64,000 nt of DNA from assembly GCF_000423445.1 (NCBI RefSeq), contig NZ_AUHZ01000008.1:1-64000 (forward strand), in the 5' to 3' direction. The notes under the pieces are model-generated. The model made no database searches and had not been told where the DNA came from. It saw only the letters and a list, made by a program, of their open reading frames with translations. Shown here in pieces: positions 54,262-62,329 of this stretch (the stretch's first letter is position 1; the number at the start of each line of letters is the position of its first letter). Both the position numbers and the translations under genes were made by a program. Source of the stretch: Acidipropionibacterium thoenii DSM 20276 (GTDB lineage: Bacteria > Actinomycetota > Actinomycetes > Propionibacteriales > Propionibacteriaceae).

Positions 54262-55013
54262 TCGGGCCGGCCGAGCTCACGGACTGGGGCCTGGCGGCGG
54301 TCCTGGCCGGGCTGGCCGGATGGCTGGTGACGCCGACCGGTGAGCTGGGTCGAGTCCGCCCCGCCAGGTTGCCGGAACTTCCCGGTTGGGCGGTCCCCGT
54401 CCCCGGCGCGAGCCCGATGAGGGTACGGGCACTAGCAGGGCTGGCCACCGCATCGGCGATGGCAGCGCTCACTCCGGGGCCGGGATGGCTCATCCTCTTC
54501 GGTGCGGCACTGTTGGGTGTTGCGGTGATGGTGGCGGCCGGCAGGCTGGAGTCGGGCGGATCGAGGCGATGGCGACTCCAGCGGGCGGCGGCGATGCCGG
54601 ACATCCTCACACTGCTCGCAGGGGCCCTGGAGGTCGGGACTCCGCTTCGCGCCGCGGTGGAGAGGGTCATCGAGTTCGGTGACGACCCCTGTACCCGGGA
54701 CCTGCGGGAACTGGCCTTCCGGGTCTCGGCGGGGATACCCGATGAGCAGGCCTGGCGCATTCTGGCCGCCACCCCCGGATGGTCCGAGGTGGCCCGCGAC
54801 GTCGCCCGGGCCGTCTCATCGGGTGAGGGGATCGTCGCGCTGCTGGAGACTCATGCCGAGGAGCTGCGCACGGTGGCTGCCGAGCAGGCCGAGAAGAAGG
54901 CCCGCAAGGCCGGGGTGAGCGCCACCATCCCGCTGATCTGCTGCCACCTGCCGGCGTTCATCCTGATCGGTGTGGTGCCGATCGTGGCAGGAACGATCTT
55001 CAAGGCTCTGTAG
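54258..55013 (+). CDS. tadC: Tad pilus inner-membrane platform protein TadC
   Basis: The 251-residue protein has helices at the N-terminus and around residues 55-95, the T2SSF segment AAAMPDILTLLAGALEVGTPLRAAVERV, and a final helix LICCHLPAFILIGVVPIVAGTIF. KKARKAGVSATIPLICC is the conserved end of the family. It closes the tadZABC unit. An 8-bp hairpin follows directly. Confidence 0.88.
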   Translation: MIGPAELTDWGLAAVLAGLAGWLVTPTGELGRVRPARLPELPGWAVPVPGASPMRVRALAGLATASAMAALTPGPGWLILFGAALLGVAVMVAAGRLESGGSRRWRLQRAAAMPDILTLLAGALEVGTPLRAAVERVIEFGDDPCTRDLRELAFRVSAGIPDEQAWRILAATPGWSEVARDVARAVSSGEGIVALLETHAEELRTVAAEQAEKKARKAGVSATIPLICCHLPAFILIGVVPIVAGTIFKAL

Positions 55014-55019
55014 GGGCGC

Positions 55020-55094
55020 CAGCACACGCCGTGTGCTGAGCGAGGTGGCGCTGTGCTGCCCCGGAGCGTGAGGGCGCTGTGCTGCCCCGGAGCG
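55020..55094. repeat. Hairpin and 26-bp-period direct repeat after tadC
   Basis: Bases 55020-55027 and 55031-55038 form an 8-bp stem with a 3-base loop just after the tadC stop and could end that transcript. GGCGCTGTGCTGCCCCGGAG plus two more bases then occurs at 55047-55068 and again at 55073-55094. I see no gene in 55014-55286. Confidence 0.55.
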
Positions 55095-55147
55095 CTGTGG
55101 GAGTGCTTCTGCCATCCGGGGCTCCGTCGCGGCTTCACCCGGGCGAG

Positions 55148-55188
55148 TTGTCCACAGGTACTGATGGGCCGGAAATCCTTGTCCACAG
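55148..55188. promoter_or_regulatory. Pair of DnaA-box-like sites upstream of the pilin gene
   Basis: TTGTCCACAG occurs at 55148-55157 and 55179-55188, 31 bases apart. As at 51009, the second box is followed by GCGGCA-AT, then CGGCCCC and an AAG-containing stretch (55201-55230). A GTG occurs 57 bases after the box start. The likely pilin start is the ATG at 55287. Confidence 0.65.
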
Positions 55189-55286
55189 ATGCGTTGTCAA
55201 GCGGCAAATCGGATCATCGGCCCCGATAAGTGGAGGTGAGAACAACCACTCAGGTCCGGCACCCGGGCCAGCCGAAAGGAATCGAG

Positions 55287-55598
55287 ATGAACCCCTCAAC
55301 CCCCGCCGCCGCAACCCGCGGGCCAGAGCGCATCAGCTCCGGTCTCGACATCGTCAACGGCGCCCACCCTCTGGAGCACACCCGACAGGGTCGCCGCAGC
55401 GGGTTCACCCGGGCCGCCGACCGCACCGGACGGACCCTCCAGCGCGGAATGGCCACCGCCGAGTACGCGGTCGGCATCCTGGCCGCTGTCGCCCTGGCTC
55501 TGGTGCTGCTGAAGATCATCACCGGAGCACCGTTCTTCTCCGAGATGCTCAAGGTCATCCTCGGCATCCTGAACAAGGTCGGCTCGCAGATCAAGTGA
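55287..55598 (+). CDS. Flp-type pilin-like protein (DUF4244, Rv3656c-like)
   Basis: ATG 55287 follows AAAGGA and gives 103 residues. A long Arg-rich leader ends at QRG, then MATAEYAVGILAAVALALVLLKII forms the single hydrophobic helix of class III prepilins, with the required glutamate at position 5 after the cleavage glycine. The mature pilin would be about 50 residues, as is usual for Flp. The leader is unusually long, as in other actinobacterial DUF4244 proteins. Confidence 0.88.
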   Translation: MNPSTPAAATRGPERISSGLDIVNGAHPLEHTRQGRRSGFTRAADRTGRTLQRGMATAEYAVGILAAVALALVLLKIITGAPFFSEMLKVILGILNKVGSQIK

Positions 55599-55673
55599 TC
55601 AACTCCAACCCCAGGACATCCTGCCGGGACGGGTCCCCGATCCCGTCCCGGCAGGCGGGAGGACAGGTGCGCA

Positions 55674-56126
55674 ATGAACGTGCGACATCTCCTGGCGGTC
55701 CTCGTGCGAAAAGGTGCTGCCAGTCAGAGCAGCGAAGCAAGCAGCCGGCCGGGCCGGTGCGGTCCCACGAGCTCCAGTCAGCTGACAGATCCTGATGACC
55801 GGGGCATGGTCACCGTGGAACTGGCGGTCTCCATCCTGGCCGCGGTGGTCCTGATGACGATCGCCGCCTGGACCGTCGGACTTCTCGGGTTGGAGGCGGC
55901 CTGTCGCACCAGCGCGGCCGAGATCGCCCAGCAACTGGCCAGGGGAGACACCGCAGCGGCCACCAGAGCCAAGCAGAATGTGCCCCAGGGTGCGAGCGTC
56001 ACCACCACGAACACAGCAGGCTGGGTGAGCGTCGACGTCACTGCGAAGCGCTCGCTGGGCATGCTGGGGCCGGTCACCGCCAGTGGCAGGGCCACCACCC
56101 CGTACGAACCAGGGGAGACGCCGTGA
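55674..56126 (+). CDS. tadE: TadE-like pseudopilin
   Basis: The 150-residue protein has a long N-terminal leader, then DRGMVTVELAVSILAAVVLMTIAAWTVGLLG, the TadE hydrophobic segment with a glutamate five residues after the glycine. The short extracytoplasmic domain follows (CRTSAAEIAQQLARGD). It is a minor pilin thought to help assemble Flp pili. Its stop overlaps the next gene (GTGA). Confidence 0.87.
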   Translation: MNVRHLLAVLVRKGAASQSSEASSRPGRCGPTSSSQLTDPDDRGMVTVELAVSILAAVVLMTIAAWTVGLLGLEAACRTSAAEIAQQLARGDTAAATRAKQNVPQGASVTTTNTAGWVSVDVTAKRSLGMLGPVTASGRATTPYEPGETP

Positions 56127-56524
56127 GGACGGCGCGGGCTGCCAGCGGCCAACGCGGATCGGGGACCGTCCTGATGGCCGGCACCGCGGTGCTCCTGGTG
56201 GCGGCCACCGCCATGACGATCTGCCTGGTCGGCTGGCTCGGCAGTATTCGGCGCGCCGCCCAGGTCGCCGATCTCGCGGCACTGGCCGGGGCCCGCGCTC
56301 AGGTGGCGACCGGCCGGCTGCGGGCAGGGCCCGGTTGTGCGGTGGCCGCTGCGACCGCCCGGGCCAATCACGCCGAGATGACCTCCTGCTCGGTTGACGC
56401 CACCGAGGTGGATTTCGTCATGGCGGTCACCGTGAGGGTGGAGGCGCGCCCCCGGGTGCAGATCCCGCAGGCGCCACGGTTCGTGTACCGCACCGCCAGG
56501 GCCGGCCCGGCGGCCCAGCGATGA
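56123..56524 (+). CDS. TadE/TadG-like protein (Rv3654c family)
   Basis: The 133-residue protein begins QRGSGTVLMAGTAVLLVAATAMTI with one membrane helix, followed by RRAAQVADLAALAGARA, the helix pattern of Rv3654c-type TadG-like proteins. A cysteine pair (GCAVAAATA and MTSC) may form a disulfide outside the membrane. The GTG start overlaps the tadE stop, so this is the third gene of the pilin unit. Confidence 0.8.
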   Translation: MRTARAASGQRGSGTVLMAGTAVLLVAATAMTICLVGWLGSIRRAAQVADLAALAGARAQVATGRLRAGPGCAVAAATARANHAEMTSCSVDATEVDFVMAVTVRVEARPRVQIPQAPRFVYRTARAGPAAQR

Positions 56525-56569
56525 CGGATCCGGATCGGAACTGTCGGTGGCGGCCCCTAGCGTCGTCTC

Positions 56570-57745
56570 ATGCTCAGTCTCGTCGCCGTCCACGGCTACC
56601 GCAGTATCCGAGACCTGGTGCTCCCGCTGGGCCAGGTCACGATCGTCACCGGCGGCAATGGCGCAGGCAAGACCAACCTCTACCGCTCCCTGAGGCTGCT
56701 GGCGGGAGTCGCCCACGGCCACCTGATCTCCTCGCTGGCCGCCGAGGGCGGTCTCTCCCAGGTGCTGTGGGCCGGGCCCGAGCAGATCACCTCGGCGATG
56801 AGACGCGGAGATGTCCCGATCCAGGGCACTGGTTCGCGGAATGCACCGGTGAGCCTGATGCTCGGCGTGCTGGCCGACGACCTCGGCTATCTGGTCGATC
56901 TCGGCCTGCCCCAGGCGGGCCGAGACGCCACCATGTTCACCCGCGACCCCGAGATCAAGCGGGAGCAGGTCTTCGTGCCTCCGATGCTGCGTCCGGCCGG
57001 CACCCTGGTGGATCGCCGCTGGTCCAGGATCCGGGCCCGACAGGGGCGAGGTTGGAAGGACCTGGAGGAGCGGATGAGCCCCAGGGAGTCGATCATCGAC
57101 GAGCTGGCGGATCGGTCGGCCACCCCCGAACTGGTCGGACTGCGCCGGATGATGTCGTCATGGCGGTTCTACGACGGATTGCGCACCGATCCGGCCTCGC
57201 CGGCCCGGATGCCCTGCGTGGCGACCCGCACTGAGGTGCTCGCCGATGACGGCCACGATCTGGCGGCAGCAGTCGGCACCATCCTGGAGTCGGCCTGGTC
57301 GGGGCCCCTGCAGGAGGCGGTGGCCCAGGCCCTGGATGGTGCCGAGATCGGCGTGGCCGAGAGCACCGAGGGCCATCTGGGCCTGTCAGTGACTCAGCGC
57401 GGGCTGCTGAGACCCCTCGGTGCGGCCGAGCTGTCCGACGGCATGCTGAGATTCATCATGCTGGCGGCAGCCCTGCTGTCTCCCCGCCCACCCGAGCTGC
57501 TGGTGCTCAACGAGCCCGAGACGAGCCTTCACCCCAGCGTCATCCCGGCTCTGGCCGGCCTGATCCAACAGTGCGCACAGCGCTGCCAGGTGGTGCTGGT
57601 CTCCCACGACCAGGCGCTGGTGGAGGCGATGGGATCGGGCGTCCTGCACCACGAACTGGTCCGCGACACCGGTCAGACGGTGCTGGCCGGCCAGGGGCTC
57701 CTGGGTGGAGCACAGTGGAACTGGGGCTCCCGGAAGCGCTGGTGA
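56570..57745 (+). CDS. AAA (OLD/RecF-like) ATPase
   Basis: The 391-residue protein has the ABC/SMC-type P-loop TIVTGGNGAGKTNLYRSLR near the N-terminus, a signature-like GAAELSDGMLRFIML, Walker B LLVLNEPETSLHPS, and a switch histidine VVLVSHDQALVEAM. It lacks a fused TOPRIM nuclease. Such stand-alone AAA_21 proteins occur in defence or repair contexts. Here it lies between the Tad genes and the DUF1998 helicase, an insertion relative to the mycobacterial order. Role unknown. Confidence 0.85.
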   Translation: MLSLVAVHGYRSIRDLVLPLGQVTIVTGGNGAGKTNLYRSLRLLAGVAHGHLISSLAAEGGLSQVLWAGPEQITSAMRRGDVPIQGTGSRNAPVSLMLGVLADDLGYLVDLGLPQAGRDATMFTRDPEIKREQVFVPPMLRPAGTLVDRRWSRIRARQGRGWKDLEERMSPRESIIDELADRSATPELVGLRRMMSSWRFYDGLRTDPASPARMPCVATRTEVLADDGHDLAAAVGTILESAWSGPLQEAVAQALDGAEIGVAESTEGHLGLSVTQRGLLRPLGAAELSDGMLRFIMLAAALLSPRPPELLVLNEPETSLHPSVIPALAGLIQQCAQRCQVVLVSHDQALVEAMGSGVLHHELVRDTGQTVLAGQGLLGGAQWNWGSRKRW

Positions 57746-57830
57746 CCAGCGGCATCCGCCTGTGCCTGGTCCCGGCGGTCCCGGTGCTGCCGGCCGTGCA
57801 GGGGTCGCGGGGTGCGAGGAGGCAACCGGT

Positions 57831-60122
57831 TCAGCCCAACGAGTCCATCGCTGCGGCCAGCCGCCTGGCGGCGTCCTTGTCGAGCATCTGATTGGCGTTG
57901 CCGCATTTGGGGGAGACCACGCACGACGGGCAGCCGCTCTCGCAGGGGCACTCGGCCAGCCGCAGGGCGGTGGCGTGCCACCACTGGTCGGCATTGCGGT
58001 AGCCGGTCCGGGCGAACCCTGAACCGCCGGCCTGACCATCGTGGATGACGATGGTGCAGGCCCCGGTATCGGCCATCAACGCAGTGGAGACCCCACCGAT
58101 GTCCCATCTGTCGCAGGGTGCGAAGGCCGGCAGGACGCCGATCGCGGTGTGCTCGGCGCCATGGGCGGCACCGGCCAGGGCCACCGAGTTCAATCCGAGC
58201 TCGCTCACCAGCGGGTCGGGGACCACGAACCAGCAGGCCTGGGTCACCATGGTGTGGGCCGGCATCTCCAGCACGGTGGAGTCCCACACCTCGTTGGTGA
58301 TCTCGTCGCGGCGAAGGTAGCCGATCACCTGTTCGGTGAGCTCGACGTCCCCGGTGGCCAGGTACCCGGGCCCGAAGTCCCGACGCTCGGCCTCGGAGAC
58401 GATGTGCACCGTCGATGCCGACTGCGGCTGGGTCCAGTAGCCGGGCAGGTCGCGGTGCACCAGGGCCTGGTGCTCCTCGGGCAGATACTCGTCGACCAGC
58501 CAGGCGTCCCCCTGGTGCAGGTAGACCGCACCGGGGTGGACCGTGCGGTCCCCGGCCTTCTCGTCGACCACCCCGATGACACGGCCGCTGAGCCGGTCGA
58601 TGACGTCGATCCCGCGGCCTCCGATGGACCGCAGATCGATGGCGTCGACGGCCCTCTCCGGCCGGGTCCAGAACAGCCTGTCGCCGCGTCTGCGCAGTAC
58701 CTTCTGGCTGACCAGCAGGTCGCCGACCGGCGTGAGAGCGGCGCCGTAGAACTTCTGGTCGGACGGCGTCAGACAGCTCTCCTGGGCTGCCGCGGCCAGG
58801 TGCGGGCCCATCACGTAGGGGTTGTCGGGGTGCAGCACGGTAGTCTCCACCGACTGTCCGAAGATCAGCTCCGGATGGCTGAACAGGTACTGGTCCAGCG
58901 GGTCCTCGCGGGCCAGCACCACCACCAGCGCGTCGTGGCCGGATCGTCCGGCACGCCCCGCCTGCTGCCACAGCGCCGACAGTCGGCCCGGATAGCCGAC
59001 CACCACCACGGCGTCCATCCCCGAGACGTCGACGCCGAGCTCCAACGCGTTGGTGGCCACCACGGCGCGTACCGAACCGTTCTGGAGCCCGGCCTCGATG
59101 GCCCGGCGGTCCTGGGGGAGGTAGCCCGAACGGTAGGAGGCGATCACCGCATCACCGGTCACCTGGTCCTGGGCGTGCACCGCGATCACCTCGGCCAACG
59201 CCCGGGAGGCCACGAAGCAGATGGTCTGGCGGCCCTCGTCGGCCAGCCCTGCCACCAACCGGGCCGCATCGGTTGTGGCGGAGTTCTCCGGCTGCCACAG
59301 CACGACGTCACGGGCCGGGTGCGGGGAGCAGTCCTGGTCGACCACCGCGATGTCACCGACGCCGATCAGACGCTGCCCGGCCTCGGCGGCATTGGTGGCT
59401 GTGGCGCTGGACAGGATGAACACCGGATCGGAGCCGTACATCCAGCACAGTCTGCGCAGCCGCCGCAGCACCTGGGCGACATGGGCGCCGAAGACGCCGC
59501 GGTAGCGGTGCGCCTCGTCGACGACGACATAGCGCAGCCCGCCCAGCAGGGAGCGCCAACGGGAGTGGTTGGGCAGCACCGAGCGGTGCAGCATGTCCGG
59601 ATTGGTGAGAACGTAGCCCGCCTGCTCGCGGGCGAACCGTCGCTCGTTCTGGTCGGAGTCGCCGTCCAGGGTGGCCACCGGCCAGCCCTGGGGTCCCAGT
59701 TCCTGGCAGACCCGCCACTGGTCGTGGGCCAACGCCTTGGTGGGGGACAGGTACAAGGCGGTGCGGCGCCGGTGGGAGGTCAGCTGGGACAGCTTCGACG
59801 GTTGCGGGCGCTCACCCGGCGCCGGGCTGCTGGAGGCGGTGGCGGCCATCACCGGCAACAGGTAGGCCAGCGTCTTGCCCGAGGCCGTCGAGGTGCAGAT
59901 CGCGCAGTCGCGACCCGAGAAGGCCAGCTCGGCGAGCTCGCGCTGATGGCGCCAGGGGGTCTCGATGCCACCGGCGATGACCGCCTGCCGGCAGTCCTCG
60001 GGCAGCCAGGCCGGCCATTCGGAGGTGCGACCGGCCAGGGCGTCGCGATGGTCGACGTGGACGACTTCCTCGCCTCTCATCCACCCCGGAACTGCCACGG
60101 CGACAAGACTGCCACCCGGCAC
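57831..60122 (-). CDS. MrfA/YprA-like DEAD/DEAH helicase with DUF1998
   Basis: The 763-residue protein has Walker A TSTASGKTLAY, DEAH box VVVDEAHRYRGVFG, SSATATNA, motif V ATNALELGVD and motif VI QQAGRAGRSG. The C-terminal DUF1998 domain carries CPCESGCPSCVVSPKCG, the four-cysteine metal site of MrfA, a 3'-5' helicase in mitomycin-type damage repair. The start is GTG 60122, nine bases after GGAGG. A GTG two codons earlier is also in frame. It matches the position of Rv3649 in M. tuberculosis. Confidence 0.92.
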   Translation of the reverse strand: MPGGSLVAVAVPGWMRGEEVVHVDHRDALAGRTSEWPAWLPEDCRQAVIAGGIETPWRHQRELAELAFSGRDCAICTSTASGKTLAYLLPVMAATASSSPAPGERPQPSKLSQLTSHRRRTALYLSPTKALAHDQWRVCQELGPQGWPVATLDGDSDQNERRFAREQAGYVLTNPDMLHRSVLPNHSRWRSLLGGLRYVVVDEAHRYRGVFGAHVAQVLRRLRRLCWMYGSDPVFILSSATATNAAEAGQRLIGVGDIAVVDQDCSPHPARDVVLWQPENSATTDAARLVAGLADEGRQTICFVASRALAEVIAVHAQDQVTGDAVIASYRSGYLPQDRRAIEAGLQNGSVRAVVATNALELGVDVSGMDAVVVVGYPGRLSALWQQAGRAGRSGHDALVVVLAREDPLDQYLFSHPELIFGQSVETTVLHPDNPYVMGPHLAAAAQESCLTPSDQKFYGAALTPVGDLLVSQKVLRRRGDRLFWTRPERAVDAIDLRSIGGRGIDVIDRLSGRVIGVVDEKAGDRTVHPGAVYLHQGDAWLVDEYLPEEHQALVHRDLPGYWTQPQSASTVHIVSEAERRDFGPGYLATGDVELTEQVIGYLRRDEITNEVWDSTVLEMPAHTMVTQACWFVVPDPLVSELGLNSVALAGAAHGAEHTAIGVLPAFAPCDRWDIGGVSTALMADTGACTIVIHDGQAGGSGFARTGYRNADQWWHATALRLAECPCESGCPSCVVSPKCGNANQMLDKDAARRLAAAMDSLG

Positions 60123-60284
60123 CGACACCTTCCTCCCATCTGCGGTGCGTTGCCTGGTGTCTCCTCCGGAGTTCTCCCTGGTGCGTCCTGTCGTGCCTCC
60201 TGCGGTGCTTTCCCCGGAGCGACCTTCGGTGCGTTGCCTGGTGCTGTCACTGGCGCCTGTTCCTGGCGGGCCGCCAGCCGGTCT

Positions 60285-60356
60285 CCACGTTCGTCCTCAA
60301 ATCTGGCGTTCGTCCTGGAATTCCAGGACGAACGCCGGATTTGAGGACGAACGTGG
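60285..60356. repeat. 72-bp near-perfect palindrome
   Basis: Bases 60285-60320 and 60321-60356 are inverted copies with one mismatch and no spacer, centred on GAATTC. Each arm contains CGTTCGTCCT twice. It lies in the gap (60123-60503) between the divergent helicase and methyltransferase genes. Because transcription leaves in both directions, a terminator is unlikely. A binding site or a mobile palindromic unit fits better. The gap also contains two copies of CGGTGCGTTGCCTGGTG (60143-60159, 60227-60243). Confidence 0.85.
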
Positions 60357-60376
60357 AAATGGGGGTGGGTGACTGG

Positions 60377-60494
60377 GCATCTGGGTCGGACGACAGCTGT
60401 GTCAGCCGGTGACCGGGCAGGTATCTGGGTCGGACGGCGGGGTGCCAGCCGGTGACCGGGCAGGCATCTGGGTCGGACGGCGGGGTCAGGGCAG
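60377..60494. repeat. 43-44-bp tandem repeat, about 2.7 copies
   Basis: Units starting at 60377, 60421 and 60464 share GCATCTGGGTCGGACG and, for the first two, GCCGGTGACCGGGCAG. The third is cut short just before the methyltransferase start at 60504. It may contain the methyltransferase promoter. Confidence 0.7.
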
Positions 60495-60503
60495 ACTGGG
60501 CCC

Positions 60504-61772
60504 ATGAGCCTGCTGTCCATTGACGCCGTCGACCGGCTGCGCGACGCCTTCCGCTCCATCGGCTATCTCACCGATCCGGTGCTGGAGGCGATCGGAGAGC
60601 AGGGTCAGCGCGGCCTGGGCCGCAACACCACGGTGGCCGCCAGCTGCGCCCTGGACGCTCGGGAGAATTGGGGGAAGGGGATCGCGGAGGCTGCGCAGGA
60701 CCCGCTGTCGGCGGCAATCCGGCTGTGGCTGCTGCGCCAGCCGGTCCCGGTCGCCGCGTTGTCGGCGCTGCCGATGGAGGATCTGGTGGCGGCCGGAATC
60801 GTGGCGGTCGACGGGGACCTGGCCCTCGGCGAGGTCGACATCCGGCCCTACGGTTCACCCGACGACGGGGCGGACGGCTGGGTGGTCTCCGACCCGACCC
60901 CCGGCCTGGACCGAGTCATCACCCGGACCCGCCCGGACTACGTGCTGGGGGTCTCTCCCGCCTCCACCTCGCTGGCCCAGATGACCTCCAGACGCCGAGT
61001 CGGATCGGCCCTGGACCTGGGTTGCGGGTGCGGGGTGCAGTCCCTTCACCTGGCCCGTCATGCCGGACGGGTGATCGCCACCGACGTCAACCCCCGGGCC
61101 CTGGAGATGGCCGAGCTCACGCTGGCGCTGTCCGAGGCCGGCACCGCCGACAGCAGCGATGACGGCCCGGCCGCCGCATCGGCCGGCCACCCCGTCGAGC
61201 TGCGCCAGGGCTCCCTCTTCGAGCCCTTCTGCGGGCCGCCTGCCGAGCGCTTCGATCTCATCGTCTCCAACCCGCCCTATGTCATGAGCCCGCCCCGTCC
61301 GGCCGCCGAACGGCTCACCTACCGCGAGGCCGGTTTCGAGGGTGATGGCCTGGTCGAGGCGGTGGTGCGCGGCGTCCCCGACCACCTCGCCGAGGGCGGT
61401 ACCGCCCAGATCCTGGCCAACTGGGCGGTCCTCGGCGATCAGCCCTGGCAGGAGCGGCTGGCCGGCTGGGTGGCCGGCAGGGGCTGCGACCTGTGGGTGG
61501 TCGAGCGCGAGAGCCTGGACGTCCACGAGTACATCGAGACCTGGCTCACCGACGCCGGTCTGGACGGCTCGCCGTGCTGGCATGACCGCTACACCGAGTG
61601 GCTCGGTTACTTCGCCCGGCTGGGAATCACCGGCGTCTCGATGGGCTGGCTCACCCTCACCGACGCCGGGCGCTCCCAGCCGGACCTGTCATTCGAGAGC
61701 TGGCCGTGGGCCATCCAGCAGCCCGTCGGCCCGGCCATCGGCCAGCACCGCGAGGGGGTCGACGATGCATAA
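60504..61772 (+). CDS. HemK/RsmC-like methyltransferase, shortened by an in-frame stop
   Basis: The 422 residues have an N-terminal winged-helix-like part, then the methyltransferase core: SALDLGCGCGVQSLHLARHA, VIATDVNPRALEMAELTLAL and FDLIVSNPPYVMSP. NPPY marks N-methylation of glutamine or a base amino group. The frame ends at TAA 61770-61772 after REGVDDA. The same frame continues for 103 codons in good protein sequence (next entry), so this is probably a truncated version of the roughly 525-residue actinobacterial protein. The catalytic core itself is intact and may still work. Confidence 0.82.
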   Translation: MSLLSIDAVDRLRDAFRSIGYLTDPVLEAIGEQGQRGLGRNTTVAASCALDARENWGKGIAEAAQDPLSAAIRLWLLRQPVPVAALSALPMEDLVAAGIVAVDGDLALGEVDIRPYGSPDDGADGWVVSDPTPGLDRVITRTRPDYVLGVSPASTSLAQMTSRRRVGSALDLGCGCGVQSLHLARHAGRVIATDVNPRALEMAELTLALSEAGTADSSDDGPAAASAGHPVELRQGSLFEPFCGPPAERFDLIVSNPPYVMSPPRPAAERLTYREAGFEGDGLVEAVVRGVPDHLAEGGTAQILANWAVLGDQPWQERLAGWVAGRGCDLWVVERESLDVHEYIETWLTDAGLDGSPCWHDRYTEWLGYFARLGITGVSMGWLTLTDAGRSQPDLSFESWPWAIQQPVGPAIGQHREGVDDA

Positions 61773-62081
61773 CTGGCAGACCCACAGCTGTTGGCCGGTC
61801 GCTGGAAGGTCCACGACGACATCATCTGCGAGTCCACCTCCCGGCCAGGTGCCGCAGGGCCCGAGCACATCGTCTACCGCCAGCACACCGGACTGTGCCG
61901 GGCGATGGAGGTCGACACCCTGCTCGGCGGGGTGCTGGGCGCCTGCGACGGAGAGCTGGCCCTGGGCACCATCATCGAGGTGGTCGCCTCGATCCTGGAG
62001 GCCGACGCCGATCAGGCCACCGCACAGGTGCTGCCGAGGGTGCGCACCGCCCTGCGTGAGGGCTTCCTGGTGAGGTGCTGA
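61773..62081 (+). pseudogene. C-terminal part of the methyltransferase after the in-frame stop
   Basis: In frame with the preceding gene and directly after its TAA, this encodes LADPQLLAGRWKVHDDIICE, then PEHIVYRQHTGLCRAMEVDT and ELALGTIIEVVASILEADAD, ending REGFLVRC. It looks like the winged-helix tail of the same protein family. A TTG at 61791 could start it separately, but there is no convincing ribosome binding site. I read it as the disconnected 3' end of one gene. Confidence 0.65.
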
Positions 62082-62148
62082 TCGACCGTCGGCCGGATGC
62101 CGAGCCCACGGCGAAGGGCCCAGAGCCCCCGGCACCGCCCGCCCGCGT

Positions 62149-62175
62149 CACCGTCGAGGGCCTTCCTTGACGGTG
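62149..62175 (+). terminator. Hairpin between the methyltransferase tail and topA
   Basis: CACCGTCGAGG (62149-62159) pairs with CCTTGACGGTG (62165-62175), 11 bp with one G-T pair and a 5-base loop. It follows the methyltransferase tail by about 70 bases. No T tract follows. Confidence 0.6.
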
Positions 62176-62215
62176 GTCCCAGGGCCCCTGATCCTGGGTT
62201 TCGGTCATGACACCG

Positions 62216-62246
62216 TTACTGTGAGTGCGGCAACCGGTTGTATATA
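62216..62246 (+). promoter_or_regulatory. Possible topA promoter
   Basis: TTACTG (62216-62221) and the AT-rich TGTATATAT around 62239-62247 stand out in an otherwise GC-rich region at a 17-base spacing. This would place the transcript start about 75 bases ahead of topA. Assigned by eye only. Confidence 0.35.
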
Positions 62247-62329
62247 TGTCGGGTTGCATGGATGACGGCCCGCCTGAGACACCAGGCAGGCAGGACACGG
62301 GACGCGCGGCGTCCCACGGGAAGGTTGAG

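Noticed and set aside
50969-55188. TTGTCCACA boxes considered as a replication origin
   Set aside because: They come as two widely separated pairs in promoter regions, with no dnaA, dnaN or AT-rich unwinding region. A transcriptional role is more likely.
58041-60344. 767-codon plus-strand frame
   Set aside because: It is antisense to the DUF1998 helicase, which has all its motifs.
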